The position numbers were made by a program, and so were the translations under genes. DNA of 64,000 nucleotides, from assembly GCA_022009755.1 (NCBI GenBank), contig CP091722.1, positions 1-64,000 of the forward strand. The letters run 5' to 3'. The notes beneath the pieces were generated by a model. That model worked only from the letters and a program-made list of their open reading frames with translations, did no database searches and was not told the DNA's origin. Origin of the DNA: Oscillospiraceae bacterium (GTDB taxonomy: Bacteria > Bacillota > Clostridia > Christensenellales > QALW01). Of this stretch, positions 32,489 to 41,300 are shown piece by piece. The stretch's first letter is position 1, and every line of letters starts with the position of its first letter.

Positions 32489-33080
32489 AAAAGAATTTAT
32501 GAGCGGGAGCGAGCTTCGCCAGTACCTGCACATCTCCACGCGGAAAATGAAATATCTGATGGACAACAACTATATCCCGCACGAAAACACGGGACACACA
32601 ACCCATAAATATCGGGTGCGGACAGAGGACGCGGTGCGGTTCAAGACCCGTATGGATACCGAGCCGGGATTTTTATCGGAACTGAGCGGGATGTTCTCCA
32701 ACCGCACCGAATGGCATCCGCTCCCGATGTTTGAAGCCACCCCGGAAAATTGCGAAGCCTTTCGGCGGTGGCTCGATTCGCAGTGGGCAGAGCTGCCGGA
32801 GGCTCTGCCCACGCAGACGGCGGCGGAACTTGTCGGTCACAGCCCGCAGCGCATCCACGAATGGATACGGGAAGAAACCTTAACCGGCATCAAGCTCGGC
32901 ACTATACAGTACTGCGCCAAAGCGGAATTTATCGGCTTTATGACTTCACCGCAAAGGCTGGCGCACCCGCGCACGGAAAAATATAAGGAACTCATTCGGG
33001 AATTCAAATACATACAGCGCCGTGAGCGTGAGAACGAACAGCGGCGGCAGAAAAGAAAAATGATGAAAGAAAGTACATAA
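32481..33080 (+). CDS. Helix-turn-helix DNA-binding protein (excisionase-like)
   Basis: About 199 residues from ATG 32481 (RBS AGAAAGGATG): MTEKEFMSGSELRQYLHIST, RKMKYLMDNNYIPHENTGHT is a MerR/excisionase-type winged helix; a second HTH-like segment is TAAELVGHSPQRIHEWIREE, TLTGIKLGTIQYCAKAEFIG. The C-terminus is a basic helix (YIQRRERENEQRRQKRKMMK). It follows an integrase remnant, as xis genes do, and is followed by a terminator. Upstream in-frame ATG 32430 lies inside integrase sequence and is unlikely. Confidence 0.7.
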   Translation: MTEKEFMSGSELRQYLHISTRKMKYLMDNNYIPHENTGHTTHKYRVRTEDAVRFKTRMDTEPGFLSELSGMFSNRTEWHPLPMFEATPENCEAFRRWLDSQWAELPEALPTQTAAELVGHSPQRIHEWIREETLTGIKLGTIQYCAKAEFIGFMTSPQRLAHPRTEKYKELIREFKYIQRRERENEQRRQKRKMMKEST

Positions 33081-33084
33081 TTAA

Positions 33085-33118
33085 TGCCTCACCGGAAACG
33101 GTGGGGCAGCATTTTTTT
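33085..33118 (+). terminator. Rho-independent terminator
   Basis: TGCCTCACCG (33085-33094) pairs with CGGTGGGGCA (33099-33108) around GAAA, followed by a T-run at 33112-33118. It ends the excisionase-like gene. Confidence 0.8.
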
Positions 33119-33243
33119 GTTTCTGTCGGGTCAAACTATGAGAACAGCAAAATAAGATTCCCTTATTTTGCACCGTGTTTTAAGGGAAACGCAATGGAAA
33201 TAAGGGAATGCCTTTATCGGGGTCGGTTTTCGCAGTGTCAGAA

Positions 33244-33282
33244 CCGCAGCCCCGAACCTCATTTGAAAGGTCGGGGCTGCGG
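33244..33282 (-). terminator. GC-rich hairpin ending the minus-strand small-protein operon
   Basis: CCGCAGCCCCGAACCT (33244-33259) and AGGTCGGGGCTGCGG (33268-33282) form a 15-bp stem with one bulge, 20 bases beyond the stop at 33303. Only a weak T-rich flank is seen, so function as terminator is likely but not certain. Confidence 0.6.
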
Positions 33283-33302
33283 TGTTCATTTATAACGATT
33301 TT

Positions 33303-33476
33303 TTAATCGTCCTCATCATCCCATGACGAAATAATGTGAAGCTCTCCGCTGTCCATGTCCATAGCCATATTATCGCCCATGCGCATCATCATATTGCCGT
33401 CGGAGTCGATTGCCATGTTGTCGGAAATGGTGTGCGCAAAATCACCGTCGTCATAATCGAAGAAATGCTTACTCAT
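33303..33476 (-). CDS. Small acidic protein MSKHFF, paired with the HNH nuclease
   Basis: A 57-residue protein starting MSKHFFDYDDGDFAHTISDN with a Met/Asp-rich middle (NMMMRMGDNMAMDMDSG) and the acidic end SWDDEDD. RBS GAGGAGG precedes ATG 33476. It begins 12 bases after the HNH gene stop and is co-transcribed. Strong negative charge is reminiscent of DNA mimics or immunity proteins, but no family function is known to me. The small size and clear RBS make it a real gene. Confidence 0.7.
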   Translation of the reverse strand: MSKHFFDYDDGDFAHTISDNMAIDSDGNMMMRMGDNMAMDMDSGELHIISSWDDEDD

Positions 33477-33488
33477 AGAAATTCCTCC

Positions 33489-33799
33489 TCAATCTTCAAT
33501 AATCTCGTATTCCACACGGGAGCCTTTTACTCTGACGGCGTGGAAACGCGCGCCGTTCGCTTTCCAGTGCGGGAAGTGATCTGCTTTTTCCTCGTTGGTA
33601 TCACGATGGCAAATGATGATGTTTCCGGGACATCGCAGCCGCCGGCGGAAAGCGGGCGAATGTGGTCGAGCGTCGGGTGATAAGCGCTGTTCGAATTCCC
33701 ACAGGCGGACTTTTTCATCAGCCGTCCGGTATAATCGTGCGCCTCCTGCTTCGCACCGAAAACCCGGTTCCACACATCAATGGTCTTATACTTTGACAT
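33489..33799 (-). CDS. HNH endonuclease family protein (one frameshift)
   Basis: About 104 residues: MSKYKTIDVWNRVFGAKQEA, DYTGRLMKKSACGNSNSAYH, PTLDHIRPLSAGGCDVP, then after an indel near 33625 NIIICHRDTNEEKADHFPHW. The HNH core is DHIRPLSAGG, N and CHRDTN-EK. Frames otherwise overlap perfectly. The enzyme may be a homing-type or defence nuclease; the small acidic protein follows directly. RBS AAAAGGAGG precedes the start. Confidence 0.75.
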
Positions 33800-33893
33800 T
33801 TTGAGTACCTCCTTTTCAGTTGTTACTCATATTCTATAGTAGAAACCGATAACTGTCGATGAACCGCATGGTTCAAAAAATAAAAGATACCCC

Positions 33894-34109
33894 TCAGAAA
33901 GGGATATCTTTCGCTTGGATGTTCATCGTCCGCACAAAACGGAGCAATGTTTTTTGACCGGGTTTTCTTTCTCCGCTGCAATAATAACCGACCGAACGAA
34001 CGCTTATGTTAAGCTGCTCGGCAACCTTCTCATAGGTCAATCCGGATTTTTTGATACTGTTGCGGAGAAAATCGGCCAATTCGGGATCTTTCATTCGATT
34101 AGATTCCAT
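33894..34109 (-). CDS. XRE-family transcriptional regulator (small)
   Basis: About 71 residues from ATG 34109 (RBS GGAGG): MESNRMKDPELADFLRNSIK, KSGLTYEKVAEQLNISVRSV, GYYCSGERKPGQKTLLRFVR. A single Cro/CI-type HTH fills the protein. It lies 77 bases downstream of the HEPN-like gene on the same strand, and the two probably form one unit in which this is the regulator or antitoxin. Confidence 0.75.
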   Translation of the reverse strand: MESNRMKDPELADFLRNSIKKSGLTYEKVAEQLNISVRSVGYYCSGERKPGQKTLLRFVRTMNIQAKDIPF

Positions 34110-34185
34110 ATCAGCAACCTCCTGGCTTTCGCCGTTGCTTGGCCGAAAGTTGCTACGGATATGATACCACAAAAATTCTATAAAG

Positions 34186-35304
34186 TCAATCTGAAGGAAT
34201 TATCTCGCAAAAATAAGGCAGAAGCAGTACTCTGTTTCTTATGAAGTCCTCGATAAAGGCAAGGTGATCTGTCATTACTCTGAGGTTTATCCAAAGAAAG
34301 AATAGCCGCAGGGCGTCTTTTTCCGATACATCAATTGCATCGCTGTAGTAATCTCCGTGAATGATCGAATTGCGGTTTAATGTTATATCAGAGCTTTTGT
34401 GGTTTGCTGTAAGTTTTTTATAGTAGGAATCAATCTTGTTCCATGCCTCTGTATCCCATTCGCCCATCATGGCGTTAACAATCATATAAATTTTTTCAGA
34501 GCGCTGACCACCGTTTTTATATTCTTTCTTTACTTCCCAATACCCTTCTAAAATATCTGCACAGCGCTTGTGCTCATGCTCGATCAATGCAAACCAGTTT
34601 CTTGCGGCACTGCGATAGCAACCATTGTACATCATTTCGAGTGCCTCATGGGCATCTTCTAATTTCCTTTGCAGCGGAATCCCGGGATTCGGCACTTGAT
34701 AAAATGTTGATAGCAACTCTCTTGCACCCAAATAATCTGCGAAAGAAAACGATTCCAAGATATAATCCGAAGTGCATTCTTCTTCCAGCAGTGCCAGATC
34801 CGGCGTTTCGAGAAAATATAACAAAACGCCGTCATCAGCCAATTGGCGCATTCTTTCTCGGTACGGCGGCGTAAATAGAACACTTCTGTCGCTGTCAATC
34901 CGCCTGTTCAATGCATCATTTGCGCAAAAGAATTCAAAATACGCTTTGCCCACTTCGACATTCAGCTTTTCGCACTCTGAAAATTCAGGAATGGTTTTTA
35001 TTGCAGCAGTTATATCGTGAATTGGTGCGGTGCTGTCCTGTACGCAATCAATCAACGCTTTCAGCCTGTCTGCATCCGTATCGCAATCAGGCAGTAATTC
35101 AAGCACATTTGAGGTTGTCGAAAGCTTTTCAAAGCCCTTAGCAAATACTTCACGGTAGCGTTCTTCCAGACGATCTCTGATTTGCATCTTTTCAGAAGCA
35201 ATTGCATGAAGTCTTGCTTGCTCCTGTATTGCACTTATTTGCTGTTGCGTCATTAGTCTGCGCTGCTTTTTCAATAGCTCTAAATAAGATGTAATTTCCA
35301 TCAA
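34186..35304 (-). CDS. Unknown 372-residue protein with a HEPN-like RNxxxH motif
   Basis: N-terminal coiled coil (LLKKQRRLMTQQQISAIQEQ), an acidic helical middle, and a C-terminal ~190-residue domain: ALEMMYNGCYRSAARNWFAL, IEHEHKRCADILEGYW and ITLNRNSIIHGDYYSDAIDV. RNSIIH matches the R-x4-H (RNxxxH) active-site motif of HEPN ribonucleases, and the helix NGCYRSAARNWFALIEHE fits the first HEPN helix. HEPN domains are common in abortive infection and toxin systems. The family is not one I can name; HEPN assignment is inference from motif and helices. The gene lies next to tRNA-Ser with an XRE partner. Confidence 0.65.
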   Translation of the reverse strand: MMEITSYLELLKKQRRLMTQQQISAIQEQARLHAIASEKMQIRDRLEERYREVFAKGFEKLSTTSNVLELLPDCDTDADRLKALIDCVQDSTAPIHDITAAIKTIPEFSECEKLNVEVGKAYFEFFCANDALNRRIDSDRSVLFTPPYRERMRQLADDGVLLYFLETPDLALLEEECTSDYILESFSFADYLGARELLSTFYQVPNPGIPLQRKLEDAHEALEMMYNGCYRSAARNWFALIEHEHKRCADILEGYWEVKKEYKNGGQRSEKIYMIVNAMMGEWDTEAWNKIDSYYKKLTANHKSSDITLNRNSIIHGDYYSDAIDVSEKDALRLFFLWINLRVMTDHLAFIEDFIRNRVLLLPYFCEIIPSD

Positions 35305-35466
35305 AACACCTCTTTACGTTCAAGTGGCGTAATTATTATATCATAAGACAGTCGATTTAGAAAGGCGCGATTTACATTACGGCAAGAAATAAGGAAGTTT
35401 TGCCTTTGCTCTATCCGCTATTTTGCGCTCTTTCTTTTTCCGCCAATTCAAAGATGCAGATATAAC

Positions 35467-35512
35467 ATTGGGGAGCAAAATGCGCAATTCACATTGAGAT
35501 TTGCTCCCCAAT
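35467..35512. repeat. Perfect 13-bp inverted repeat in the gap before tRNA-Ser
   Basis: ATTGGGGAGCAAA (35467-35479) and TTTGCTCCCCAAT (35500-35512) with a 20-base loop. No long T-run follows. It is in the 280-base gap between the HEPN-like gene and the tRNA; the rest of the gap shows no gene. Confidence 0.5.
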
Positions 35513-35550
35513 ATAGATGCTGCTTACCTTTTTGCAATATGGGTATGGAA

Positions 35551-35581
35551 AACCCGCATAAACACTGGGTTTATGCGGGTT
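35551..35581 (-). terminator. Terminator of the tRNA-Ser gene
   Basis: AACCCGCATAAAC (35551-35563) and GTTTATGCGGGTT (35569-35581) form a perfect 13-bp stem directly downstream of the tRNA on the minus strand, followed by TTTTCC in that direction. Confidence 0.75.
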
Positions 35582-35585
35582 CCGC

Positions 35586-35674
35586 TGGCGGAGAGGATGG
35601 GATTCGAACCCATGTGCGATTGCTCGCAAACTGATTTCGAGTCAGCCCCGTTATGACCACTTCGATACCTCTCC
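35586..35674 (-). tRNA. tRNA-Ser(CGA)
   Basis: On the minus strand: acceptor arm GGAGAGG pairing with CCTCTCC, CCA encoded, anticodon loop CTCGAAA (anticodon CGA, reading UCG) between CTGA and TCAG, a long class II variable arm (TGCGAGCAATCGCA) and T-loop GGTTCGAATCC. All arms fold. Confidence 0.93.
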
Positions 35675-35744
35675 ATGTATGTTAACTCGGAAAGCCGAGA
35701 TTAACGCAAATATTCGGTTGTATTAGAATTCCTGTTAGAACTCA

Positions 35745-35870
35745 CGGTGTGCCTGCGGCGGGTAAGTGCCCGAAACCCGCACGGTTAAAGGCTTTGCGGA
35801 AGTCGGACTTCCGTTAGCCGAAGGAGATTTCGAATCAGCCCCGTTATGACCACTTCGATACCTCTCCGTA
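35745..35870 (-). pseudogene. Partial tRNA-Ser copy (5' half) with an unrelated 3' part
   Basis: 35827-35869 repeats the 5' half of the neighbouring tRNA-Ser, from GGAGAGGTATCGAAGTGG through the anticodon loop, with one change. After the loop the 3' anticodon stem reads TCTC instead of TCAG and the variable, T and 3' acceptor arms are replaced by other GC-rich sequence (CTTCGGCTAACGGAAG, GTGCGGGTTTCGGGC). It cannot fold as a tRNA. Confidence 0.65.
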
Positions 35871-36270
35871 TAGTATGACGGCGGCGCGTGATTGCTTGCC
35901 GACTTGAATATTATACACGAAGGAGCCGGTTTGTCAATGATTATTTCCCGTAAGAGATTATTATGAAGAATGATTAAATTTCCAAAGCAAATGCAGCAGA
36001 CGATTCCACAGCTACGCTTAGTGATGAAATCTGTAACCATGAGAACCGTTGCATAAAAAGAAAAAGTAAGCGAAATGATTATTCGACTGCGGCCAAGCGG
36101 AGAGTTTCAAACGACAAAACATTCAGTACAACCGTGCCGATTGTGAATAACCGTCGGCATTTTTGCATTTCAAAAAAATTATCAATGCTGCTTTGGACAT
36201 GGAATATCGGCAACAAACTCATCAACCTCGTTATACATTGATGTCTTCGCGTTTTAAGCGGCATAAAATC
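35871..36270. other. No gene seen
   Basis: 400 bases between the tRNA-Ser copy and a small membrane protein gene. One 61-codon minus-strand frame (36079-36264) has no RBS and no family resemblance; I do not call it. Confidence 0.5.
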
Positions 36271-36414
36271 TTATGCGGCGGTTTTGTTCTTTTTACGCGG
36301 GTGCAGCTTTCTGTATCCTAATACAGTTCCCTTGACCATGCAGTAATATATCTTGTAAATCGCCGCGCACATAAAACAGAGCATGCAGCCTGCGCCTATA
36401 ATCATGTACCGCAT
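36271..36414 (-). CDS. Small membrane protein (possibly the end of a longer frameshifted gene)
   Basis: A 47-residue frame: MRYMIIGAGCMLCFMCAAIY, KIYYCMVKGTVLGYRKLHPR with a basic end. Hydrophobic segment then positive tail suggests one membrane span. No RBS at this Met. The sequence just upstream in other frames (KKMTGFRLGLGI; WYSFIEIFRLMRYM) reads like its continuation, so the true gene may begin near 36510-36560 with an indel near 36430-36450. Family unknown. Confidence 0.35.
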   Translation of the reverse strand: MRYMIIGAGCMLCFMCAAIYKIYYCMVKGTVLGYRKLHPRKKNKTAA

Positions 36415-36576
36415 AAGCCGGAATATCTCAATAAAAGAATATTACCAAAGCCATGTACCATAAGTTTTTTATTTGCGCATATACCCAAGCCCAGCCGGAA
36501 GCCGGTCATCTTTTTCAGAGCCTTTTTAAAACCGACAAACAACTCAAAACCATCCTTAGCGTTGATAGATGTTCTG

Positions 36577-37269
36577 TTAATTATCCAGTGAAGCAATAAA
36601 TGCATCCATGCTCATTTCTGCAATTATCGTTCCTTCGGCCGGGTTTGCGGCAAATTGGGTAAGACCGTAGCAGTCTTTTCCTTTCCAATTATAGCTGAAG
36701 CCGCGCCGCGTAAAGGCGATTTTTTTCTCTGCCGCCGCGATTATCATTGAATCTATAAAGGCTTGCTGTTCATCGCTTAAGGCACACTGCGTATCCGGTA
36801 TTTCGCCGGAGGTACAATCGGTATTGAAGGCAGGACGGAACACGCATGCGCTCGGAATGTCAAATATAATAACTTTTTCCGCCGCAGTGTTCGGAGCAAG
36901 GCCGAGCAGCGCGGTAAGCTCGGAAGGGCTTGAAGGCTTATATTCCTTTATTTCATCGTACAGATAGCAAAGCACTGTGCCGCTGCCGCTCAACGCTGTC
37001 ATGCGCACTGTGCCTTCCTTTGGCAGACATTGCAGCACGCGGCTTGTGCGACAGCCGTTGAATGCGTCAATGCAGGCGTACAGGAACAATTCCTCATCGT
37101 CCGCTATGGGCTTTTCGGTGTTTATGGGGGGCAGGGTGGGCAGCTCAGGCATCGATGCGGAACCGGAGGACACCGAAACCGTAACAAGATATGTGCCCGC
37201 TGTGCACAGCAGAATTATAATAACAGCCGTTCCCAGGCTTATAACCTTTTCCGTAAAAAATCTTTTCAT
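36577..37269 (-). CDS. Membrane-anchored protein of unknown function
   Basis: A 230-residue protein with one N-terminal membrane segment (VISLGTAVIIILLCTAGTYL) and an exported domain: DDEELFLYACIDAFNGCRTS, RVLQCLPKEGTVRM, TSELTALLGL-like helix, and RRGFSYNWKGKDCYGLTQFA. Several Cys may form disulfides. No family recognised. A clear promoter lies upstream (TTGATT, 17 bases, TATAAT at 37374-37346). Confidence 0.65.
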   Translation of the reverse strand: MKRFFTEKVISLGTAVIIILLCTAGTYLVTVSVSSGSASMPELPTLPPINTEKPIADDEELFLYACIDAFNGCRTSRVLQCLPKEGTVRMTALSGSGTVLCYLYDEIKEYKPSSPSELTALLGLAPNTAAEKVIIFDIPSACVFRPAFNTDCTSGEIPDTQCALSDEQQAFIDSMIIAAAEKKIAFTRRGFSYNWKGKDCYGLTQFAANPAEGTIIAEMSMDAFIASLDN

Positions 37270-37345
37270 GCTTTCTCCCCGCGCGTGCGCAATTATGCGC
37301 GCCGCCTCTGCCGAACATGCAGCGCATGCTCACTTTTATATATAA

Positions 37346-37374
37346 ATTATATCATATCGCCCATAAACAATCAA
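37346..37374 (-). promoter_or_regulatory. Promoter of the minus-strand membrane protein gene
   Basis: On the minus strand TTGATT (37374-37369), a 17-base spacer and TATAAT (37351-37346), about 75 bases before the start codon at 37269. Confidence 0.7.
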
Positions 37375-37472
37375 TGCCTTTGCGCCGGTGTGCCGCAAAA
37401 AGATAATCGCCCGGTGCCTGCGGGCATCCATGCGGAACAGGACATATATGCGGCGCTGCGGCGCTCTTTTTG

Positions 37473-37501
37473 TTGACTTTGCCGGTGAAGTCTGCTACTA
37501 T
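37473..37501 (+). promoter_or_regulatory. Putative promoter of the 37.5 kb membrane protein gene
   Basis: TTGACT (37473-37478), a 17-base spacer and TACTAT (37496-37501), about 30 bases before ATG 37531. The -10 is weak. Confidence 0.45.
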
Positions 37502-37530
37502 AACTGTATGCTTTATCTGCGGAGGTGCCC

Positions 37531-38322
37531 ATGAAAAACAACGAATTTTCAGGCGATTTCAATAAAATTATCATAGACGAAGGCGATGGCGCGCAGTCGG
37601 ACAACGAGAAGACCGCTGCGGCCGTAAATGCGGATAACACCGCCGTACCGGCGCCGCAGCCGGACGATAATGCGGCTTTGCAGCCGCCCGACGGCGCACA
37701 GAGTGCATCCGATAAACCCGCCTCCATGCCGCCGGTCAAGCCCACCACCATCGTACTCACGGTGCTTTTTGCGCTTTTGTTTGCACTTGGATATTTTTTT
37801 CTGCCCTATCTTACGCAGTACCTTCCGGTCGGCGGACAGAGTGTCACCCTTAACGCGGGCATTGTTCCGGCAGATCACGGCTTTCTTGTAAAAAACGCCG
37901 TAAGCGTGGTCATAGGCCGTTCGGAAAAAACAAAGGTCACCGTCAGCGATAACACATATGCCGACGGCATGCCGCTTGTGTATACCGAGCACACCTTCAA
38001 GGTGGACAGAGTGCTTTTCGGGAATCCCGCCATGGAAAACGGGGAATATCTTGTAACCTACTCCCTCGGCGGAACCGTCATTTCCCGCGATTCCATGAAC
38101 CGCCCGCAGCGCGTCACCTTCCGCTATGCCGATGCCGCCGAATTAAAGGATACCGTCTTGCTTTTCCTTGATGATCAAAACAACATCATCTCCGAAAAAT
38201 ACGGCCTTTACCGCCGGCATAACGATGAGCTCTTCTATGATAATGCCGGAGTGCTGTACTCCGTTGAACAGCTCACGAAGGAATTTGAGGCAAGAAAAGA
38301 GGCGCAGCCTGCGGAAAAGTGA
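37531..38322 (+). CDS. Membrane-anchored protein with acidic/proline-rich N-terminus
   Basis: About 263 residues from ATG 37531 (RBS GGAGGTGCCC). The cytoplasmic N-terminus is acidic and Ala/Pro-rich (DEGDGAQSDNEKTAAAV; PAPQPDDNAALQPPDG), then one membrane segment (VLTVLFALLFALGYFFLPYL) and an external domain (YTEHTFKVDRVLFGNPAMEN; DTVLLFLDDQNNIISEKYGL). The TVLLFLDD region resembles the small beta-domains of surface proteins. Family not recognised. Confidence 0.65.
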   Translation: MKNNEFSGDFNKIIIDEGDGAQSDNEKTAAAVNADNTAVPAPQPDDNAALQPPDGAQSASDKPASMPPVKPTTIVLTVLFALLFALGYFFLPYLTQYLPVGGQSVTLNAGIVPADHGFLVKNAVSVVIGRSEKTKVTVSDNTYADGMPLVYTEHTFKVDRVLFGNPAMENGEYLVTYSLGGTVISRDSMNRPQRVTFRYADAAELKDTVLLFLDDQNNIISEKYGLYRRHNDELFYDNAGVLYSVEQLTKEFEARKEAQPAEK

Positions 38323-38466
38323 GCCTTTTTCATAAGCCCTGCGCCATCATGCAACAAAAATCCCGCCCTGCGCAACATTAGGGCGTTTTCCCGCGGTCAA
38401 TGTAATGATATAATCCTCCTGTCGCAACCCTAACCGCGATAAATCCATTAAACGGGCGGTTTATTT

Positions 38467-40532
38467 ATGAAGCTTGATTTCAGGTTTATCATTACCTATT
38501 CCGACGGCACGCAGAGCGTACTCCCCCTTGAGGACGGGCAGACCGGCCTTGAGGATCTTTATACGGGCGCACACTTTTCGTGGGAGGATTGCTCCCGCGG
38601 CCGCACCTGCGGCATCACCCTTAAGCCTAAGGCGGAGCGCCCGGTGCGCTTTGTCGATATGCAGGTGCAGCTTCCCGAGTATATTTTTTCCGATGATACC
38701 AAGGTTTTTGTAAGCGCCTATACCACAAACGATGTGGCGCAGGTAAGCCTTCTTAAAAGCCTCGGCTGCTGCCACAGCAGGGATTGCGTGCTCTATGAAA
38801 ACAGCGGCAGCCTTTTCGGCGCGGCATTTATAACGGCGGATCGTTTCTTCACCTATATCCGCATTGACGGGCGGCAGCTCTTCCTGCGCCATTCAATGGA
38901 GGATAAGCCGCTTTTTATAAATCAAAGCTACCGCCTTGAGAAAATGCTGTTCTGCCTGCCCGAAAGCAGCGGGGAATTTTTCGATACCTACATCGATAAG
39001 CTTAAGGAGCATTATGATATTCCGCGCCTTGATATTCCCACCGGCTGGTGCTCATGGTCCTGCTGGTATCAGAATGTCGATGAGCAGAAGGTGCGCACGG
39101 CGGGGGAGGAGCTTAAGCGCTATTTTACCGCTAAAAAGTGCAATACCGTGCAGATAGATGACGGCTGGCAGCGCGGCGGCAGCTTCTGCGGCGAGTGGCT
39201 GCCCAAAGAAAAGGAATTTCCTTCATTGGGCACTCTGGGCGATGAGCTCTCCAAGCAGGGCTTCACCTTCGGGCTGTGGCTTGCACCCCTGCTTGCAAGC
39301 CGGGATTCCGGCTTCTTCACCCGGCATCCGGGTCTTAAGCATGTGCAGAATACGCCGGAGGCCGATAATTCCTATATGTGCGGCTCCGACCCGGTGTATA
39401 CTCTGGAGCTGGACAGCCGGGAAACGCTGGAGCACATCCGCAGCGTTTTTCGCCGCTGCAATAAAGAGTACGGCGCCGAGTATTTCAAGCTGGATTTTCT
39501 CACCTTTGCGCTTTTTAAGCTGAGCGACTTTGCCCGCAAGGAGCATTTTGTAATATATAAGCAGGATTACGCCTCCGCCGTATACCGTAAGGTAATAGCG
39601 GCCATAAGACAGGAGGTGGGGGATGCCTTCCTTCTTGCCTGCGGCGCTCCTATATCCGAGGGCATTGGTCTTTTCAACGGCATACGCGTCACGCCCGATA
39701 TCATATGGGGCAAAATGAAGTCGGCCCCCACCGCGTGGGAAATTATTAAAATGTGTATCTGCAGCATAAGCTGCCGGTACTATTATAACGGCAAGATATT
39801 CGTAAACGATCCCGACGGCCTTGTGGTGCGCGGCTTTGATTTCAACGACGGCTTCGATGTCACCTATAACGAGGCCCGCACATGGGCCACGGCCGTTGCC
39901 ATGAGCGGAGGCAGCTCCCTTATAAACGAGCAGATGGAGCGTATAGGCGCCGACCGACGGGATATGTATTCCTTCATCCTGCCGCCGCTGGGCCGGGCGG
40001 CGCGCCCCGTTGATTTCTTCGAGCTTCCGCAGCCAAGCCGGCTCTTTATAAAAATCCCGACGGCTCCGTCATCGCCGCCCTGTTCAATTTTGACGACCGT
40101 ATGCAGGATCTTATCCTGGAAACGGAAAAAACAGGTATAACGGGCGAGTTTGCCTGCCTGCGCACCTGGGCGCGCGAGGTAACGGTGGCAAAGGATAAAA
40201 TAGTTTACGAAAACGCCGTGGGGCACAGCTGCGAGGTGTTTGCGGCATCGCCGCTTGAGGATAAGCCGCGCTTCCTCTTTGCCGCCTGCAATATATACGG
40301 CGGCGCCGGAATATTCAGCCAGAGCTTTGAGGAAGAAAGCGGCATGCTCAATATACAAATATCCCCGGATATAAGCAGGTGCGACGGCAATGAATTTTAT
40401 ATCTATCTGCCCAACGGCTATGATGCGCCCGATATGAAGGCCGAGAAAAAAATGCGCACCGCGCACGGACGCATATTCGCCCTCAAGGCAAAAGCACCGG
40501 GAATGCGCATCAAAACAGTAAAAAAGCAATAA
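38467..40532 (+). CDS. Glycoside hydrolase family 36 alpha-galactosidase-like enzyme (one frameshift)
   Basis: About 688 residues, cytoplasmic (no signal). N-terminal beta domain, then the (beta/alpha)8 catalytic part: GWCSWSCWYQNVDEQKV, VQIDDGWQRGGSFCGEWLP, FGLWLAPLLASRDSGFF, nucleophile Asp in YFKLDFLTFAL, and the acid/base region NGIRVTPDIIWG. An A missing from the run near 40050 shifts the frame; the second frame continues ALFNFDDRMQDLILETEKTG, WAREVTVAKDKIVYENAVGH. It should remove alpha-1,6-galactose from raffinose-type sugars. It is upstream of a DeoR/dehydrogenase unit that may share the sugar theme. Confidence 0.85.
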
Positions 40533-40597
40533 AGATAAGCAATAAAACGGAAATCAAAGCCGCATAGGCAAAAACAGCAAAAAGGAGCTGCAAAAAA

Positions 40598-41053
40598 GTG
40601 AAAAACAACCGCAATTCATACAACAATACCGCCGCAAACCGAAAAAACGCCTTTTTCGCAAAAAAACTTGCGGCGGCTCTTGCGGCGCTGTGCGTCCTTA
40701 CGGCTTTGGCGAGCGCAACGGCAGTCGCAACGGGAAGCGTGCCGTGCAGGGCGGCAAACCGTACGGCATTGTTTGAACGCAGCACAGTCATTCAAGGCGC
40801 AGTCGTTCAAGCGGAGCAATCCCGACAGCAGCGGACGGAACGGGGAGCGGCTGCTGCGCAAAAATGCGTGACTTTCACCGAGCCTGTGCCCTCAAACGGC
40901 GCCGTCGGCAGCACATCGCCCTCGCCCTCGTCGGCTCCGGGGGGCAGCAGCTTCCGTCTGCAATGGTATCACTATGCCATTGCCGCAGGCGCCATTCTCA
41001 TAATGACAATAATAACCTTCGCAGGGGTAAAGCCGGCCGGCAAAAAACAGTAG
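40598..41053 (+). CDS. Small secreted or membrane protein with C-terminal TM segment
   Basis: About 151 residues from GTG 40598 (RBS AAAGGAG). N-terminal basic stretch then a hydrophobic segment (LAAALAALCVLTALASATAV), an Ala/Ser/Pro-rich middle (SNGAVGSTSPSPSSAPGGSS) and a C-terminal membrane helix (YYAIAAGAILIMTIITFAGV-like). No LPxTG. Unknown function; low complexity. Confidence 0.55.
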   Translation: MKNNRNSYNNTAANRKNAFFAKKLAAALAALCVLTALASATAVATGSVPCRAANRTALFERSTVIQGAVVQAEQSRQQRTERGAAAAQKCVTFTEPVPSNGAVGSTSPSPSSAPGGSSFRLQWYHYAIAAGAILIMTIITFAGVKPAGKKQ

Positions 41054-41119
41054 TCCCGAAAGGCAAACGCACTTTTCCTCGTTTTTCAGCGTTTTCCCGC
41101 GCTTTTGTGCGCTCCTTCA

Positions 41120-41147
41120 GGGCGGCCGTCCGGCCGCCCGTTTTTTT
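41120..41147 (+). terminator. Rho-independent terminator
   Basis: GGGCGGCCG and CGGCCGCCC (41120-41139) form a 9-bp stem with a 2-base loop followed by G and TTTTTTT. It closes the plus-strand genes before the DeoR promoter. Confidence 0.75.
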
Positions 41148-41251
41148 GCCGCGCTGCTTTATCATATACACTCGCATATACGCCGCGCCCGAGGGGCGCA
41201 CAAATATAACAACAAACTCTGTGAATTATAAACATTATCTGTTACTTTGCA

Positions 41252-41280
41252 TTGACAATTGCACGCCTTGAATATATAAT
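41252..41280 (+). promoter_or_regulatory. Perfect-consensus promoter of the DeoR gene
   Basis: TTGACA (41252-41257), a 17-base spacer and TATAAT (41275-41280): an exact consensus for the vegetative sigma factor, 20 bases before the DeoR start. Confidence 0.85.
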
Positions 41281-41300
41281 AAAACAATGATAAGGAGGGG

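Noticed and set aside
36079..36264. 61-codon minus-strand frame
   Set aside because: No RBS and no family; surrounding sequence is noncoding.
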